A DNA stretch of 57,534 nucleotides from Streptomyces cupreus (lineage in GTDB: Bacteria > Actinomycetota > Actinomycetes > Streptomycetales > Streptomycetaceae): the NCBI RefSeq assembly GCF_014257025.1, contig NZ_JACMSF010000055.1, positions 1 through 57,534 on the forward strand, read 5' to 3'. The notes below the pieces were generated by a model. It was not told the DNA's origin, did not search any database, and saw only the letters and a list, made by a program, of their open reading frames with translations. Made by a program: the position numbers and the translations under genes. Below are positions 41,766-49,956 of this stretch, in pieces. Numbering within the stretch: position 1 is the first letter of the stretch; every line of letters begins with the position of its first letter.

Positions 41766-44627
41766 ATGTCTTTCCGCAACACCACCTACGTCGAGGACGT
41801 CTCACCGGGCAGCGGGGCCCTGCCGCCTCGCGCCTGGTATGCGTCCTCCGACGCCAAGTCCCTCTCACTCAACGGAAGTTGGCGGTTCCGACTGTCGCCG
41901 ACGGCGGACGCCGAGGACGACTCCTTCGCCGCCGAGGGGTACGACGCCGAAGACTGGGCCTCGGTCACGGTCCCGGGCCACTGGGTCCTCCAGGGCCATG
42001 GCGCGTTCGGGGCGCCGATCTACACCAACCACCTCTACCCCTTCCCGGTGGACCCGCCGTACGTCCCGACGGACAACCCCACCGGCGACCATCTGCGCGT
42101 CTTCGACCTGCCCGAGGACTGGCCCGGCGCCGGCGACGCCGTGCTGCGCTTCGACGGCGTGGAGTCCTGCGCCCGGGTCTGGCTGAACGGCACCGAGCTC
42201 GGCGAGTTCAAGGGCTCCCGACTGCCGCACGAGTTCGCGGTCGGGCGCCTGCTGAGGCCGGGCGGCAATGTGCTGGCCGTCCGGGTCCACCAGTGGTCCG
42301 CGGGCTCGTATCTGGAGGATCAGGACCAGTGGTGGCTGCCCGGCATCTTCCGGGATGTCACCCTGCTGCACCGCCCGGCGGGCGCGGTGGGCGACTTCTT
42401 CGTGCACGCGTCCTACGACCATGTCACCGGCGAGGGCACGCTTCGGGTGGAGTCCGAGGTCGAGGGTCGGGTGACGGTACCCGCCTTGGGGATCGATGTC
42501 GCGACGGGCGAGTCGGTGACGGTCCCGGTGGAGCCGTGGAGCGCCGAGATCCCGCGACTGTACGACGGTGAGCTGGCCACGCTCGGCGAGCGGGTCCCGC
42601 TGCGCATCGGCTTCCGTACAGTCCTGTTGGAAGACGGCCTGATCAAGGTCAACGGCAAGGCGATCCTGTTCAAGGGCGTCAACCGGCACGAGTGGCACCC
42701 GGAGAAGGGCCGTGCGCTGGGCCTCGCGACCATGCGCGAGGACGTCCTGCTGATGAAGCGGCACAACCTCAACGCGGTCCGCACCTCCCACTACCCGCCG
42801 CACCCCGCCTTCCTCGACCTCTGCGACGAACTGGGCCTGTGGGTCATCGACGAGTGCGACCTGGAGACCCACGGCTTCACCGAGCAGGACTGGCGCGACA
42901 ACCCCGTCGACGACGACCGCTGGACCCCGGCCCTGCTGGACCGCGCGGCCAGGATGGTCGAGCGGGACAAGAACCACCCGTCGGTCGTCTTCTGGTCGCT
43001 GGGCAACGAGGCCGGCACCGGACGCGGTCTGACCGCGATGGCCGAGTGGATCCACGGCCGCGACCCCGACCGCCTGGTCCACTACGAGGGCGACTGGGAC
43101 TGCCGGAACACGGATGTGTACTCGCGGATGTACGCCTTCCACGACGAGGTCGAGAAGATCGGGCGCGGGCTCGACGGCGGCACCCACAAGCGGCGTGAAC
43201 TCCCCTTCATCCAGTGCGAATACGCCCACGCCATGGGCAACGGCCCCGGTGGACTCGCCGACTATCAGGAGCTGTTCGAGCGGTACGACCGGCTCCAGGG
43301 CGGCTTCGTCTGGGAGTGGATCGACCACGGGATCAAGCACCCCGATCTCGGTTACGCCTACGGCGGCGACTTCGGCGAGGAGCTGCACGACGGCAACTTC
43401 GTCTGCGACGGGCTGATCTTCCCGGACCGTCGCCCCTCCCCCGGTCTGGTCGAGTACAAGAAGGTGATCGAGCCGGTCCGCATCGAGGGCGACGGCGCGG
43501 ACGGCACCGTACGCGTGGTCAACAAGTACGACTTCGCCGACCTGTCGGCGCTCGCGTTCGAGTGGTCGTACCAGGTGGACGGCGAGACCGTCGAGGCGGG
43601 CGCGCTGTCGGTGCCGGCGTTGGCGCCGGGCGAGTCGGCCGACGTGAAGCTGCCCGAGCCGCCCGCCCACGGCCGGGACGGCGAGGCGCAGTGGACCGTA
43701 CGCGCGCTGCTGGCCGCCGACACCGTGTGGGCGTCGAAGGACCACGAGGTGGCGTGGGCCCAGCTCCCGGTGACCGAGCGGATCAAGCCGTCCGTCGCGG
43801 CGAGCGACCGCCCGACCGCGAGCGAGCGCCTGATCTGTCTCGGCCCCGCCTCCTTCGACGCCCGTACCGGCGCGCTGAAGACCATCGGCGGCGTCGAGGT
43901 GACCGCTCCCCGCCTGGACGTGTGGCGGGCGCCCACCGACAACGACGACGGCGCGGAGTGGCAGTCGGACACCCGCTACGGGTTGCTGTGGCGCAAGTTC
44001 GGCCTGCACCGCATGCACCACCGCCTGGACGCCGTCGAGTTGGGCGAGAGCGCGCTCACCGTGCGCACCCGGGTGGCACCCGCCGCCTGGGAGATCGGCC
44101 TGAGCACGGTCTACCGCTGGACCTCCGACGGGAACCGGCTGAAGCTGACCGTGTCGGTGACGCCGGAGGGCGACTGGACAGTGCCGCTGCCCCGGCTCGG
44201 CATCCGGTTCGGGCTCGCCGAGGCGGACGCGGTGAGGTGGTTCGGTGGCGGACCGGGTGAGGCGTACCCGGATTCGCAGTCGGCGTCGATGCTGGGCCGT
44301 TGGCACTCCACCGTGGACGAGCTCCAGACCCCGTACGTCCGCCCGCAGGAGAACGGCGCCCGCGCCGACGTCCGTTGGGTGGAACTCGGCGGTCTGCGCA
44401 TCGAGGGCGACCCGGAGTTCTGGTTCACGGCGCGCCGCTGGACAAGCGAACACCTGGACGCGGCCCGACACCTCACCGACCTGACGCCGGGCGACCGTGT
44501 CTGGGTCAACCTGGACCACGGCCAGCACGGCATCGGCTCCCAGTCCTGCGGCCCGGGCCCGCTCCCGCAGTACCTCCTGCGGGCGGAGCCGGCGGAGTTC
44601 TCGTTCGTGTTCTCGGAGGTCCGCTGA
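41766..44627 (+). CDS. GH2 beta-galactosidase (LacZ type), cytosolic
   Basis: A 953-residue enzyme without signal peptide. It has the five-domain LacZ plan: jelly roll (LNGSWRFRLSP), immunoglobulin-like domains, TIM barrel, a second sandwich, and the C-terminal beta-galactosidase small-chain domain. The acid/base Glu 415 is in SLGNEAGTG and the nucleophile Glu 485 in FIQCEYAHAMGN. It probably cleaves imported beta-galacto-oligosaccharides to galactose. It is the last gene of the importer operon, 28 bp after the permease. Confidence 0.93.
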   Translation: MSFRNTTYVEDVSPGSGALPPRAWYASSDAKSLSLNGSWRFRLSPTADAEDDSFAAEGYDAEDWASVTVPGHWVLQGHGAFGAPIYTNHLYPFPVDPPYVPTDNPTGDHLRVFDLPEDWPGAGDAVLRFDGVESCARVWLNGTELGEFKGSRLPHEFAVGRLLRPGGNVLAVRVHQWSAGSYLEDQDQWWLPGIFRDVTLLHRPAGAVGDFFVHASYDHVTGEGTLRVESEVEGRVTVPALGIDVATGESVTVPVEPWSAEIPRLYDGELATLGERVPLRIGFRTVLLEDGLIKVNGKAILFKGVNRHEWHPEKGRALGLATMREDVLLMKRHNLNAVRTSHYPPHPAFLDLCDELGLWVIDECDLETHGFTEQDWRDNPVDDDRWTPALLDRAARMVERDKNHPSVVFWSLGNEAGTGRGLTAMAEWIHGRDPDRLVHYEGDWDCRNTDVYSRMYAFHDEVEKIGRGLDGGTHKRRELPFIQCEYAHAMGNGPGGLADYQELFERYDRLQGGFVWEWIDHGIKHPDLGYAYGGDFGEELHDGNFVCDGLIFPDRRPSPGLVEYKKVIEPVRIEGDGADGTVRVVNKYDFADLSALAFEWSYQVDGETVEAGALSVPALAPGESADVKLPEPPAHGRDGEAQWTVRALLAADTVWASKDHEVAWAQLPVTERIKPSVAASDRPTASERLICLGPASFDARTGALKTIGGVEVTAPRLDVWRAPTDNDDGAEWQSDTRYGLLWRKFGLHRMHHRLDAVELGESALTVRTRVAPAAWEIGLSTVYRWTSDGNRLKLTVSVTPEGDWTVPLPRLGIRFGLAEADAVRWFGGGPGEAYPDSQSASMLGRWHSTVDELQTPYVRPQENGARADVRWVELGGLRIEGDPEFWFTARRWTSEHLDAARHLTDLTPGDRVWVNLDHGQHGIGSQSCGPGPLPQYLLRAEPAEFSFVFSEVR

Positions 44628-44710
44628 AGGAAGCGGGCGCCACGGGAGACGACCTCTGCCCCGGGCGTCGTGTGGTCCCGGCCGGCCGCGCCGCTGCCGG
44701 GACCGCAGGA

Positions 44711-44774
44711 CGTCGAAGCGCAGGAATCGCCGGTCCCGCCACAGCGACCGTCCGGCCGCGACGGTGCCGCTCAC
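44711..44774 (-). pseudogene. 5' stub of an MFS transporter
   Basis: A GTG at 44774 overlaps the stop of the upstream small gene (GTGA) and begins VSGTVAAGRSLWRDRRFLRF, the usual opening of MFS_3-type transporters. After about 20 codons the text loses any membrane character (DVLRSRQRRGRPG). The rest of the transporter is missing, replaced by the galactan operon side. Confidence 0.55.
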
Positions 44775-45109
44775 GCGGGCGGACCGTCGGAGGCCTCCGG
44801 CAGCGCGTACCCGAGCAGCCGGACGCCCCTGGCGCCGTCCGGTACCTCGGCCGGATCCCGCGTCGCACAGGGCGCGACCAGCGCCTCGAACGCGTCCTTG
44901 AACGCGACCGGTTCCTCGGGGGTGACGACGACGCGGGTGTTGTTGGAACCCGTGACCCGGGCCCATTCGGGTTCGAGCTCGGGCGCGGTCCCGGTCAGTC
45001 GGCGCATCGGGAGTTCGGCGGTGCGGGCGAACATCTCCGCCGCCGGCACCAGGGCGGCCGCCCGGCCCTCGTCGTCCTCGGGCACCTCCACCCGGAAGCC
45101 CCGCGCCAC
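44771..45109 (-). CDS. small hypothetical protein, possibly 5'-truncated
   Basis: A 112-residue frame with Streptomyces codon bias. It has no recognised domain; visible text includes ALVPAAEMFARTAELPMRRL and EWARVTGSNNTRVVVTPEEP. No ribosome-binding site precedes the GTG at 45109 and a stop lies 12 bp upstream, so the beginning may be lost. It was coupled to an MFS transporter by a GTGA overlap, of which only a stub remains. Confidence 0.5.
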   Translation of the reverse strand: MARGFRVEVPEDDEGRAAALVPAAEMFARTAELPMRRLTGTAPELEPEWARVTGSNNTRVVVTPEEPVAFKDAFEALVAPCATRDPAEVPDGARGVRLLGYALPEASDGPPA

Positions 45110-45122
45110 CGCTGTTTCTCAG

Positions 45123-46013
45123 TCAGTCACGCTCGCTGGGGTGTGAGGCCTCAACACCGTGGTCGCGGGCGTACGCAGCCAGGATCTGTGGCCGACGGCC
45201 TTCTGTGTGCAGGAAGCGTTCGTCGAGGACGGCGGCGAGGTCGTCGAGGGCGGCGGCGAGTACGGCGGAGGCGATGCGGGCGGCCGGGTGCCGGGACTGC
45301 CTCGTCCGGTCGGCGAGTTCGGCGGCGTAGCCGATGTTCGGGGCGAGTGCGGTGTCGCCTGTGCCGTCGTGGAAGTAGTAGGACTCGGGGTACTGGGCGA
45401 AGTCGACGCTGACGCGGGCGAAGTCGGCGGCCAGTGTGTCCAGCACCGTCGCTCCCGCGTCGGAGTTGAGCTCCTCGTCGGTCAGTCCGGCGCACCGCAG
45501 ATGGCAGATGCGCAGGGCCAGCGTCCGGCGGCGGGCGAGGGCGGGGAAGATGCCGAGGACCCAGGAGACCGTGGCGGTCAGCAGCGCGAAACCGACCAGC
45601 GACTCCAGGGGGGCCACGACCCGCAGCCAGGCCTCCGCCGGGGCGATGTCGCCGAGGCCGAGGGTGCCCACGATGACGAGGGAGATGTAGAGGGCGTCCA
45701 CCGGCCGGGAGTGCTCGGCCGGCTCCAGCGTGCTGGAGAAGACGAAACCCTCCGGCATGTGCGGCCAGTAGATCACCGCCCAGCCCAGGGCCACTCCGCA
45801 GGTCCACATCGCCACCACGCACGCCATGCCGAGCGGTCCGGCGACTCCCGCGGCCCGTCGGCGGGGGCTGGTGCGGGCGGAGAGCCGCCACAGCGCCGTT
45901 ATGACGATCCTGCTCAGCCCTCCGTGGCGGGTCGGGTGCCACAGCGTGTGGAACACGTCCCGCAGGATGACCATGACCACCACCGCGCCGACCAGCGAGA
46001 TCCATCCGGTCAT
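45123..46013 (-). CDS. two-TM ion channel protein with atypical filter
   Basis: A 296-residue protein. N-terminal helices (ISLVGAVVVMVILRDVFHTL, GMACVVAMWTCGVALGWAVI) and a pore segment with VGTLGLGDIAPAE, then a last helix LVGFALLTATVSWVLGIFPA, fit the Ion_trans_2 potassium channel plan. The filter reads T-L-G-L-G-D instead of T-V-G-Y-G-D, so K+ selectivity is doubtful. The C-terminal 130 residues are cytoplasmic and helical. GAGGAGG lies upstream of the ATG. Confidence 0.8.
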   Translation of the reverse strand: MTGWISLVGAVVVMVILRDVFHTLWHPTRHGGLSRIVITALWRLSARTSPRRRAAGVAGPLGMACVVAMWTCGVALGWAVIYWPHMPEGFVFSSTLEPAEHSRPVDALYISLVIVGTLGLGDIAPAEAWLRVVAPLESLVGFALLTATVSWVLGIFPALARRRTLALRICHLRCAGLTDEELNSDAGATVLDTLAADFARVSVDFAQYPESYYFHDGTGDTALAPNIGYAAELADRTRQSRHPAARIASAVLAAALDDLAAVLDERFLHTEGRRPQILAAYARDHGVEASHPSERD

Positions 46014-46120
46014 GCGTCCTCCTCAGCCGCACCGGTACCGGCTCCAGCATGCGGCCGACCGGAGACCGGGCCGAGTACATCCGCCCGGTGTCCGGGTGGG
46101 GAGGGTGACAGGTGGACCAA

Positions 46121-46636
46121 TCAGTGATCCGCGCAGCACGGCGTCGGATCCGGTACCTCGAACGGGACCAGGACACCGCCCACCGCGGGCATCGCGGACA
46201 GCACCAGGGTGCCCGACTGCCAGTGGGGGCGGACATGGTCCCGGGTCAGGAGCCGGGTCCCCGGGTCCGGGGGCTCCGCGGCGCCCAGGACCGTCACCCT
46301 GTCGATCGCGGAGCGGCCGAGCAGCTCCGCGATCGTCAGCGTGCCGGTGAGCGCCGCGGAGCCGGGGTACGCCACCGCTCGCCCGACCGCGTCCGGCAGC
46401 CCGGCCGTCACCTCGTGACCCTGGCCGGTGAGCGCCTCCCGGGCGGTGCGCAGGAGGGGCTCGGACGGCAGCGTGAAGGACAGCGCGACGCGTGGCCGGT
46501 CGTCGCGCACCAGATGCGTGCAGCCGAACATGCCCTCGGGGAGGGCGAGTTCGGCCGCCAGCTTCAGGAGCAGATGATCGGCCGCGCGCAGATCCCTCAG
46601 GTCCGGGTCGACGGTGAGGGCGTACCCCGGTGTCAC
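46121..46636 (-). CDS. hypothetical protein coupled to PHP hydrolase gene
   Basis: A 171-residue protein of unknown function. It starts VVTPGYALTVDPDLRDLRAA and ends FEVPDPTPCCADH; no signal peptide or membrane helix is visible. GTG 46636 overlaps the stop of the PHP hydrolase gene (GTGA), so the two are co-translated and may act together. The closing CCADH could bind metal, but that is a guess. Confidence 0.7.
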   Translation of the reverse strand: MTPGYALTVDPDLRDLRAADHLLLKLAAELALPEGMFGCTHLVRDDRPRVALSFTLPSEPLLRTAREALTGQGHEVTAGLPDAVGRAVAYPGSAALTGTLTIAELLGRSAIDRVTVLGAAEPPDPGTRLLTRDHVRPHWQSGTLVLSAMPAVGGVLVPFEVPDPTPCCADH

Positions 46637-48339
46637 GACGGCAGGACCCACACCGGGTTGGAGTAGAACCACAGGTCCACCCACGGGTCGGCGTCACCGA
46701 CGACGTCGATGGCCGGGCCCGCCGGGTCGACCGCCGCGCCCATCGCGCCGACGGCGGACCGGTTGCCGTCGGTGCCGCGCAGCCGGACGTACAACGGCCG
46801 GTCCACACGGCCGAGTTCGTACGTCAGGCGCACGGTGCCGGACGCCTTGTTCACCTCGTACGACTTGACGACCTTGGCGGTCGGCGCCGCGAAGGTGTCC
46901 TTGTCCGCCGCCGCGCCCGTCACATCGCCCTGGATGACGTCGACGCGCGCCAGCTTCGGCAGGAAGCCCGCCCAGTTGGGGCCGCCGGCCAGCGCGATGT
47001 CCACGCTCAGCGTGACCTGCGTGCCCTTCTGCACATGCAGCGCCCCGCCCAGCGTGGCCCAGCGGCTGCCGCCGGAGACACGGACGTCGAGGCCGCTGAT
47101 GAGCCGGCCGTGGTCGACCCAGATCCGGCCGGCCCGGATGCCGTCCATGACGGCGGCGTAGGAGAAGCCGTCGGCGCCGACGTGGGTACGGCTGTACTGG
47201 CCGGGCCAGTAGTCGCCCTGGGTGATGTCGATCTTGCCGCCGTAGACCGGGTCCTCGTAGCGGCCGTTGGCGTTGAAGTCGCTGTTCGGGCCGCGGACGG
47301 CGGTGTCGGCGTACACCTGGTGGGAGTCGGAGTTGGCGGTGATCCACCACGGCTTGCCCTCGGCGAGGAGGCTGTCCCACAGCCCGCCGACGGTCGCGGT
47401 CATCCAGTCGAAGCCGCCCCAGGTGCGGTAGCTCTCCGGCGGGTACCCGGCGAAGGAGTTGGCGCTCGGGTTGTTGTCGTAGATTCCGCGGGCGCGGGCC
47501 ATGCCGAGCGGGGCGGGGATACCGGCGGCCTGGTGGCCGGGGGCGCCCTCGAAGCCGACGGCGATCTGCCGGTCCGCGCCGGTCGCGTCACGCCAGCCGC
47601 GGATCTCGTGCGGGGAGTCGACACCGCGCCGCGCCGGGTGGTTGGCGAGCATCAGCGCGTCCTTGACCTTGCGCCGCTGCACCTGCTCCGCGAGGAAGTT
47701 CAGGCCCGCGATGGCGAGGGCCTCGTTGGCGGGCGTGGAGTCGGAGGCGCCCTTGACGCTGCCGTCGTAGTCCGTCTCGAACTGCTTGAGGACGGAGACC
47801 TCGTTCCTGCCCGGGTGGACGAAGACCGTGCCGTGCTCGGCGGCCGGGATGTTCCACTCCAGGCCCTGGAAGACGAGGGTGTCCTCGTAGGCGGCCCGGG
47901 CCTCCTGGATGTCCGGGTTGACCTTCTCGACGCCGATCTTGGCGTGGGTGGCGCTGCCGTGGTCGGTGATAACCAGCCAGTCCATGCCGTGCTTGGCGCC
48001 CTGGCGGACCTGGTCGACGACCCGGTACTTGCCGTCGCTGCTGTACTGGGTGTGGATGTGGTGGTCACCGGCCAGCCACAGGAAGCCGTCGGTCCTGCGC
48101 CCGGCGGGGGCCGCCGCGGCGGGCGTCGTCTGGGAGGCGAGGACGCCGCCGGCGGCCAGGCCCGCGCCGAGCAGGCCCGCGCGGCGCAGCAGCGAGCGGC
48201 GCGACTGCTGCTCGGGGGTGAGCGCCTCGTCGGGGACGTCGACGTCGAAGGCGGCGGGCAGCGCCGTCACCTCCGCGTGGTCGTGGTCGTGTCCGTGGTG
48301 ATGGTGGTGGTGATGCACGTGTGCGTGACCGTGTCCCAT
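46633..48339 (-). CDS. Tat-exported CehA/McbA-type PHP metallohydrolase with His-rich N-terminus
   Basis: A 568-residue protein. Residues 1-22 contain a His-rich stretch, HVHHHHHHHGHDHDH. Next comes a twin-arginine signal (SRRSLLRRAGLLGAGLAAGG). The PHP domain carries metal motifs GDHHIHTQYSSDG, VITDHGSATH, ANHPARRG and ANSDSHQVY. CehA-type members hydrolyse esters, carbamates or phosphates. A beta-rich C-terminal domain follows. Folding in the cytoplasm before Tat export fits an enzyme preloaded with metal. The GGGAGG site precedes the ATG. It is divergent from the secreted EEP-fold gene. Confidence 0.88.
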   Translation of the reverse strand: MGHGHAHVHHHHHHHGHDHDHAEVTALPAAFDVDVPDEALTPEQQSRRSLLRRAGLLGAGLAAGGVLASQTTPAAAAPAGRRTDGFLWLAGDHHIHTQYSSDGKYRVVDQVRQGAKHGMDWLVITDHGSATHAKIGVEKVNPDIQEARAAYEDTLVFQGLEWNIPAAEHGTVFVHPGRNEVSVLKQFETDYDGSVKGASDSTPANEALAIAGLNFLAEQVQRRKVKDALMLANHPARRGVDSPHEIRGWRDATGADRQIAVGFEGAPGHQAAGIPAPLGMARARGIYDNNPSANSFAGYPPESYRTWGGFDWMTATVGGLWDSLLAEGKPWWITANSDSHQVYADTAVRGPNSDFNANGRYEDPVYGGKIDITQGDYWPGQYSRTHVGADGFSYAAVMDGIRAGRIWVDHGRLISGLDVRVSGGSRWATLGGALHVQKGTQVTLSVDIALAGGPNWAGFLPKLARVDVIQGDVTGAAADKDTFAAPTAKVVKSYEVNKASGTVRLTYELGRVDRPLYVRLRGTDGNRSAVGAMGAAVDPAGPAIDVVGDADPWVDLWFYSNPVWVLPS

Positions 48340-48600
48340 GACGCCTCCCGGTTGCCGCTGCCTTCCGCGGCTGCCTTCTACGGCGCGAACCGCGCCGCGT
48401 GTGGAGGATCAAGGCGAAACGTGAACGTTGAACAAGCGGTGCGTGGACGGCGAGTGCCCCGCACACGGCGGATCGCCACGCCTCTCACGGTTTCCCCAAC
48501 GTACCTTGCACGTCACACCAGTTGACATCGAACCTGAGCTCCGTTCACCTTCACCCTTGGGTATCCGCCCGCTCCCCCACCCGACGGAGACACCCCCACC
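48340..48600. promoter_or_regulatory. divergent promoter region of PHP hydrolase and EEP-fold genes
   Basis: GTTCACCTTCACCC at 48543-48556 resembles a Streptomyces PHO-box unit. AACGT-GA-ACGTT (near 48419) is a short dyad carrying the inverted GTTCA word on the other side. TTGACA at 48522 is a possible -35 for the rightward gene, but no clear -10 is seen. Confidence 0.35.
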
Positions 48601-49920
48601 ATGAGACGAGTCCTCGGCACCCTCGCGGCCGCCGCGCTGGCCCTGACCGGCCTCACCGCCACCGGCGCCGCCCCCGCGACGGCCGCCACCTCCAGCTCCT
48701 TCGACGTGCTGACCTACAACATCGCGGGCCTGCCCCTCGGCCTCGGCGACAGCGACCCGGAGACCAACACCCCGCTGATCGGTCAGCTCCTCGGCCCGTA
48801 CGACATCGTCAATGTGCAGGAGGACTTCAACTACCACGCCTCCCTGTACGCCAACGACACCCACCCGTACCGCACGGCGACGAGTGGCGGCGCGGGCATC
48901 GGCGACGGCCTGAACACCCTCTCCGACTACTCCTTCGAGGACTTCGAGCGGGTGAAGTGGAACAACTGCACCGGCACCAACTGCCTCACCCCGAAGGGCT
49001 TCTCGCTGGCCCGGGTCCGCCTCGCCGAGGGCGTCTTCGTGGACCTGTACAACGTCCACACCAATGCCGACTCCGACGACGCCGCCCTCGCCGCCCGCCG
49101 CGCCAACATCGAGCAGCTGTCGGACTTCATCCAGGCCAACTCCGCCGGCAACGCCGTGATCGTCATGGGCGACACCAACACGCGGTACACGCGCGCGGGC
49201 GACAACATCCGCACGCTGCTGTCGGAGAACGGCCTGAAGGACCCGTGGGTCGACCTGGTCAAGGGCGGAACCGCGCCCGCGCAGGGCAGCGACGCCCTGG
49301 TCTGCGACGCGGCCGCGCCGACGAACGACTGCGAGGTGGTCGACAAGGTCCTCTACCGGGGCAGCGACCTCGTGTCCCTGAACGCCACCCGCTACCACAA
49401 CGAGTGGGCGTCCTTCCTCCGCAGCGACGGCGAGCACCTCTCCGACCACTTCCCGCACACGGTCGGCTTCTCCTACACCCTCGACTCGTCCCTCAGGGCG
49501 AGCGACTTCTTCGGCGGTCCGCACGGCACGGCGTTCAACGACGCCGACGATCTCCCGGCCACCGTCTCTCCCCGCACCCTCACCCTGCGCGGCGCCTCCC
49601 GCCTGGACGCCGTGTCGCTCACGCACGACGGCGGTACGACGCTGGCCCACGGCGGCACGGGCGGCACCGCCACCTCCCTGACCCTGGCCTCCGGGGAGCA
49701 CCTCACCTCAGTGAAGCTGACGCGGGGTCAGAAGGACGGCCGTACCAGGATCTTCTCGGCCGCCTTCACCACGGACAGGGGCCGGAGCCTGTCGGCCGGT
49801 ACGGCGACCTCCGACACGAAGACCTTCACCGCCCCGTCCGGCTGGCAGATCGTCGGCTTCACGGGACGGTCGGGCGCCGAGATCGACAAGCTGGGCGTGC
49901 TGTACGCGCCGATCGGCTGA
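48601..49920 (+). CDS. secreted endonuclease/exonuclease/phosphatase-fold protein with jacalin-like tail
   Basis: A 439-residue secreted protein. The signal peptide (VLGTLAAAALALTGL to ATAA) is followed by an EEP fold close to sphingomyelinase C: FDVLTYNIAG, NVQEDFNYHA (metal Glu), LYNVHTNADSDD, VIVMGDTNTRY and a late HLSDHFPHTVGF. The C-terminal 130 residues form a jacalin-like beta-prism ending GWQIVGFTGRSGAEIDKLGV, a probable lectin. It may act on phospholipids or nucleic acids outside the cell; phosphodiesterase activity is inferred from the fold. Confidence 0.87.
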   Translation: MRRVLGTLAAAALALTGLTATGAAPATAATSSSFDVLTYNIAGLPLGLGDSDPETNTPLIGQLLGPYDIVNVQEDFNYHASLYANDTHPYRTATSGGAGIGDGLNTLSDYSFEDFERVKWNNCTGTNCLTPKGFSLARVRLAEGVFVDLYNVHTNADSDDAALAARRANIEQLSDFIQANSAGNAVIVMGDTNTRYTRAGDNIRTLLSENGLKDPWVDLVKGGTAPAQGSDALVCDAAAPTNDCEVVDKVLYRGSDLVSLNATRYHNEWASFLRSDGEHLSDHFPHTVGFSYTLDSSLRASDFFGGPHGTAFNDADDLPATVSPRTLTLRGASRLDAVSLTHDGGTTLAHGGTGGTATSLTLASGEHLTSVKLTRGQKDGRTRIFSAAFTTDRGRSLSAGTATSDTKTFTAPSGWQIVGFTGRSGAEIDKLGVLYAPIG

Positions 49921-49926
49921 GGCCTT

Positions 49927-49956
49927 AGGGGGCCGGGGCCGAGGCACCGGCCCCCT
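49927..49956. terminator. bidirectional hairpin terminator
   Basis: A perfect 10-bp stem (AGGGGGCCGG 49927-49936 with CCGGCCCCCT 49947-49956) and a 10-base loop between two convergent stops. Confidence 0.8.

Noticed and set aside
41865..44966. 1033-codon leftward frame opposite the beta-galactosidase gene
   Set aside because: It is the antisense shadow of a well-supported GH2 gene with catalytic motifs. Only the small MFS-like piece in another frame near 44.75 kb is taken as meaningful.
48516..48560. Standard -35/-10 promoter for the EEP-fold gene
   Set aside because: TTGACA is present at 48522, but no TANNNT box lies at usable spacing, so only the region is annotated.
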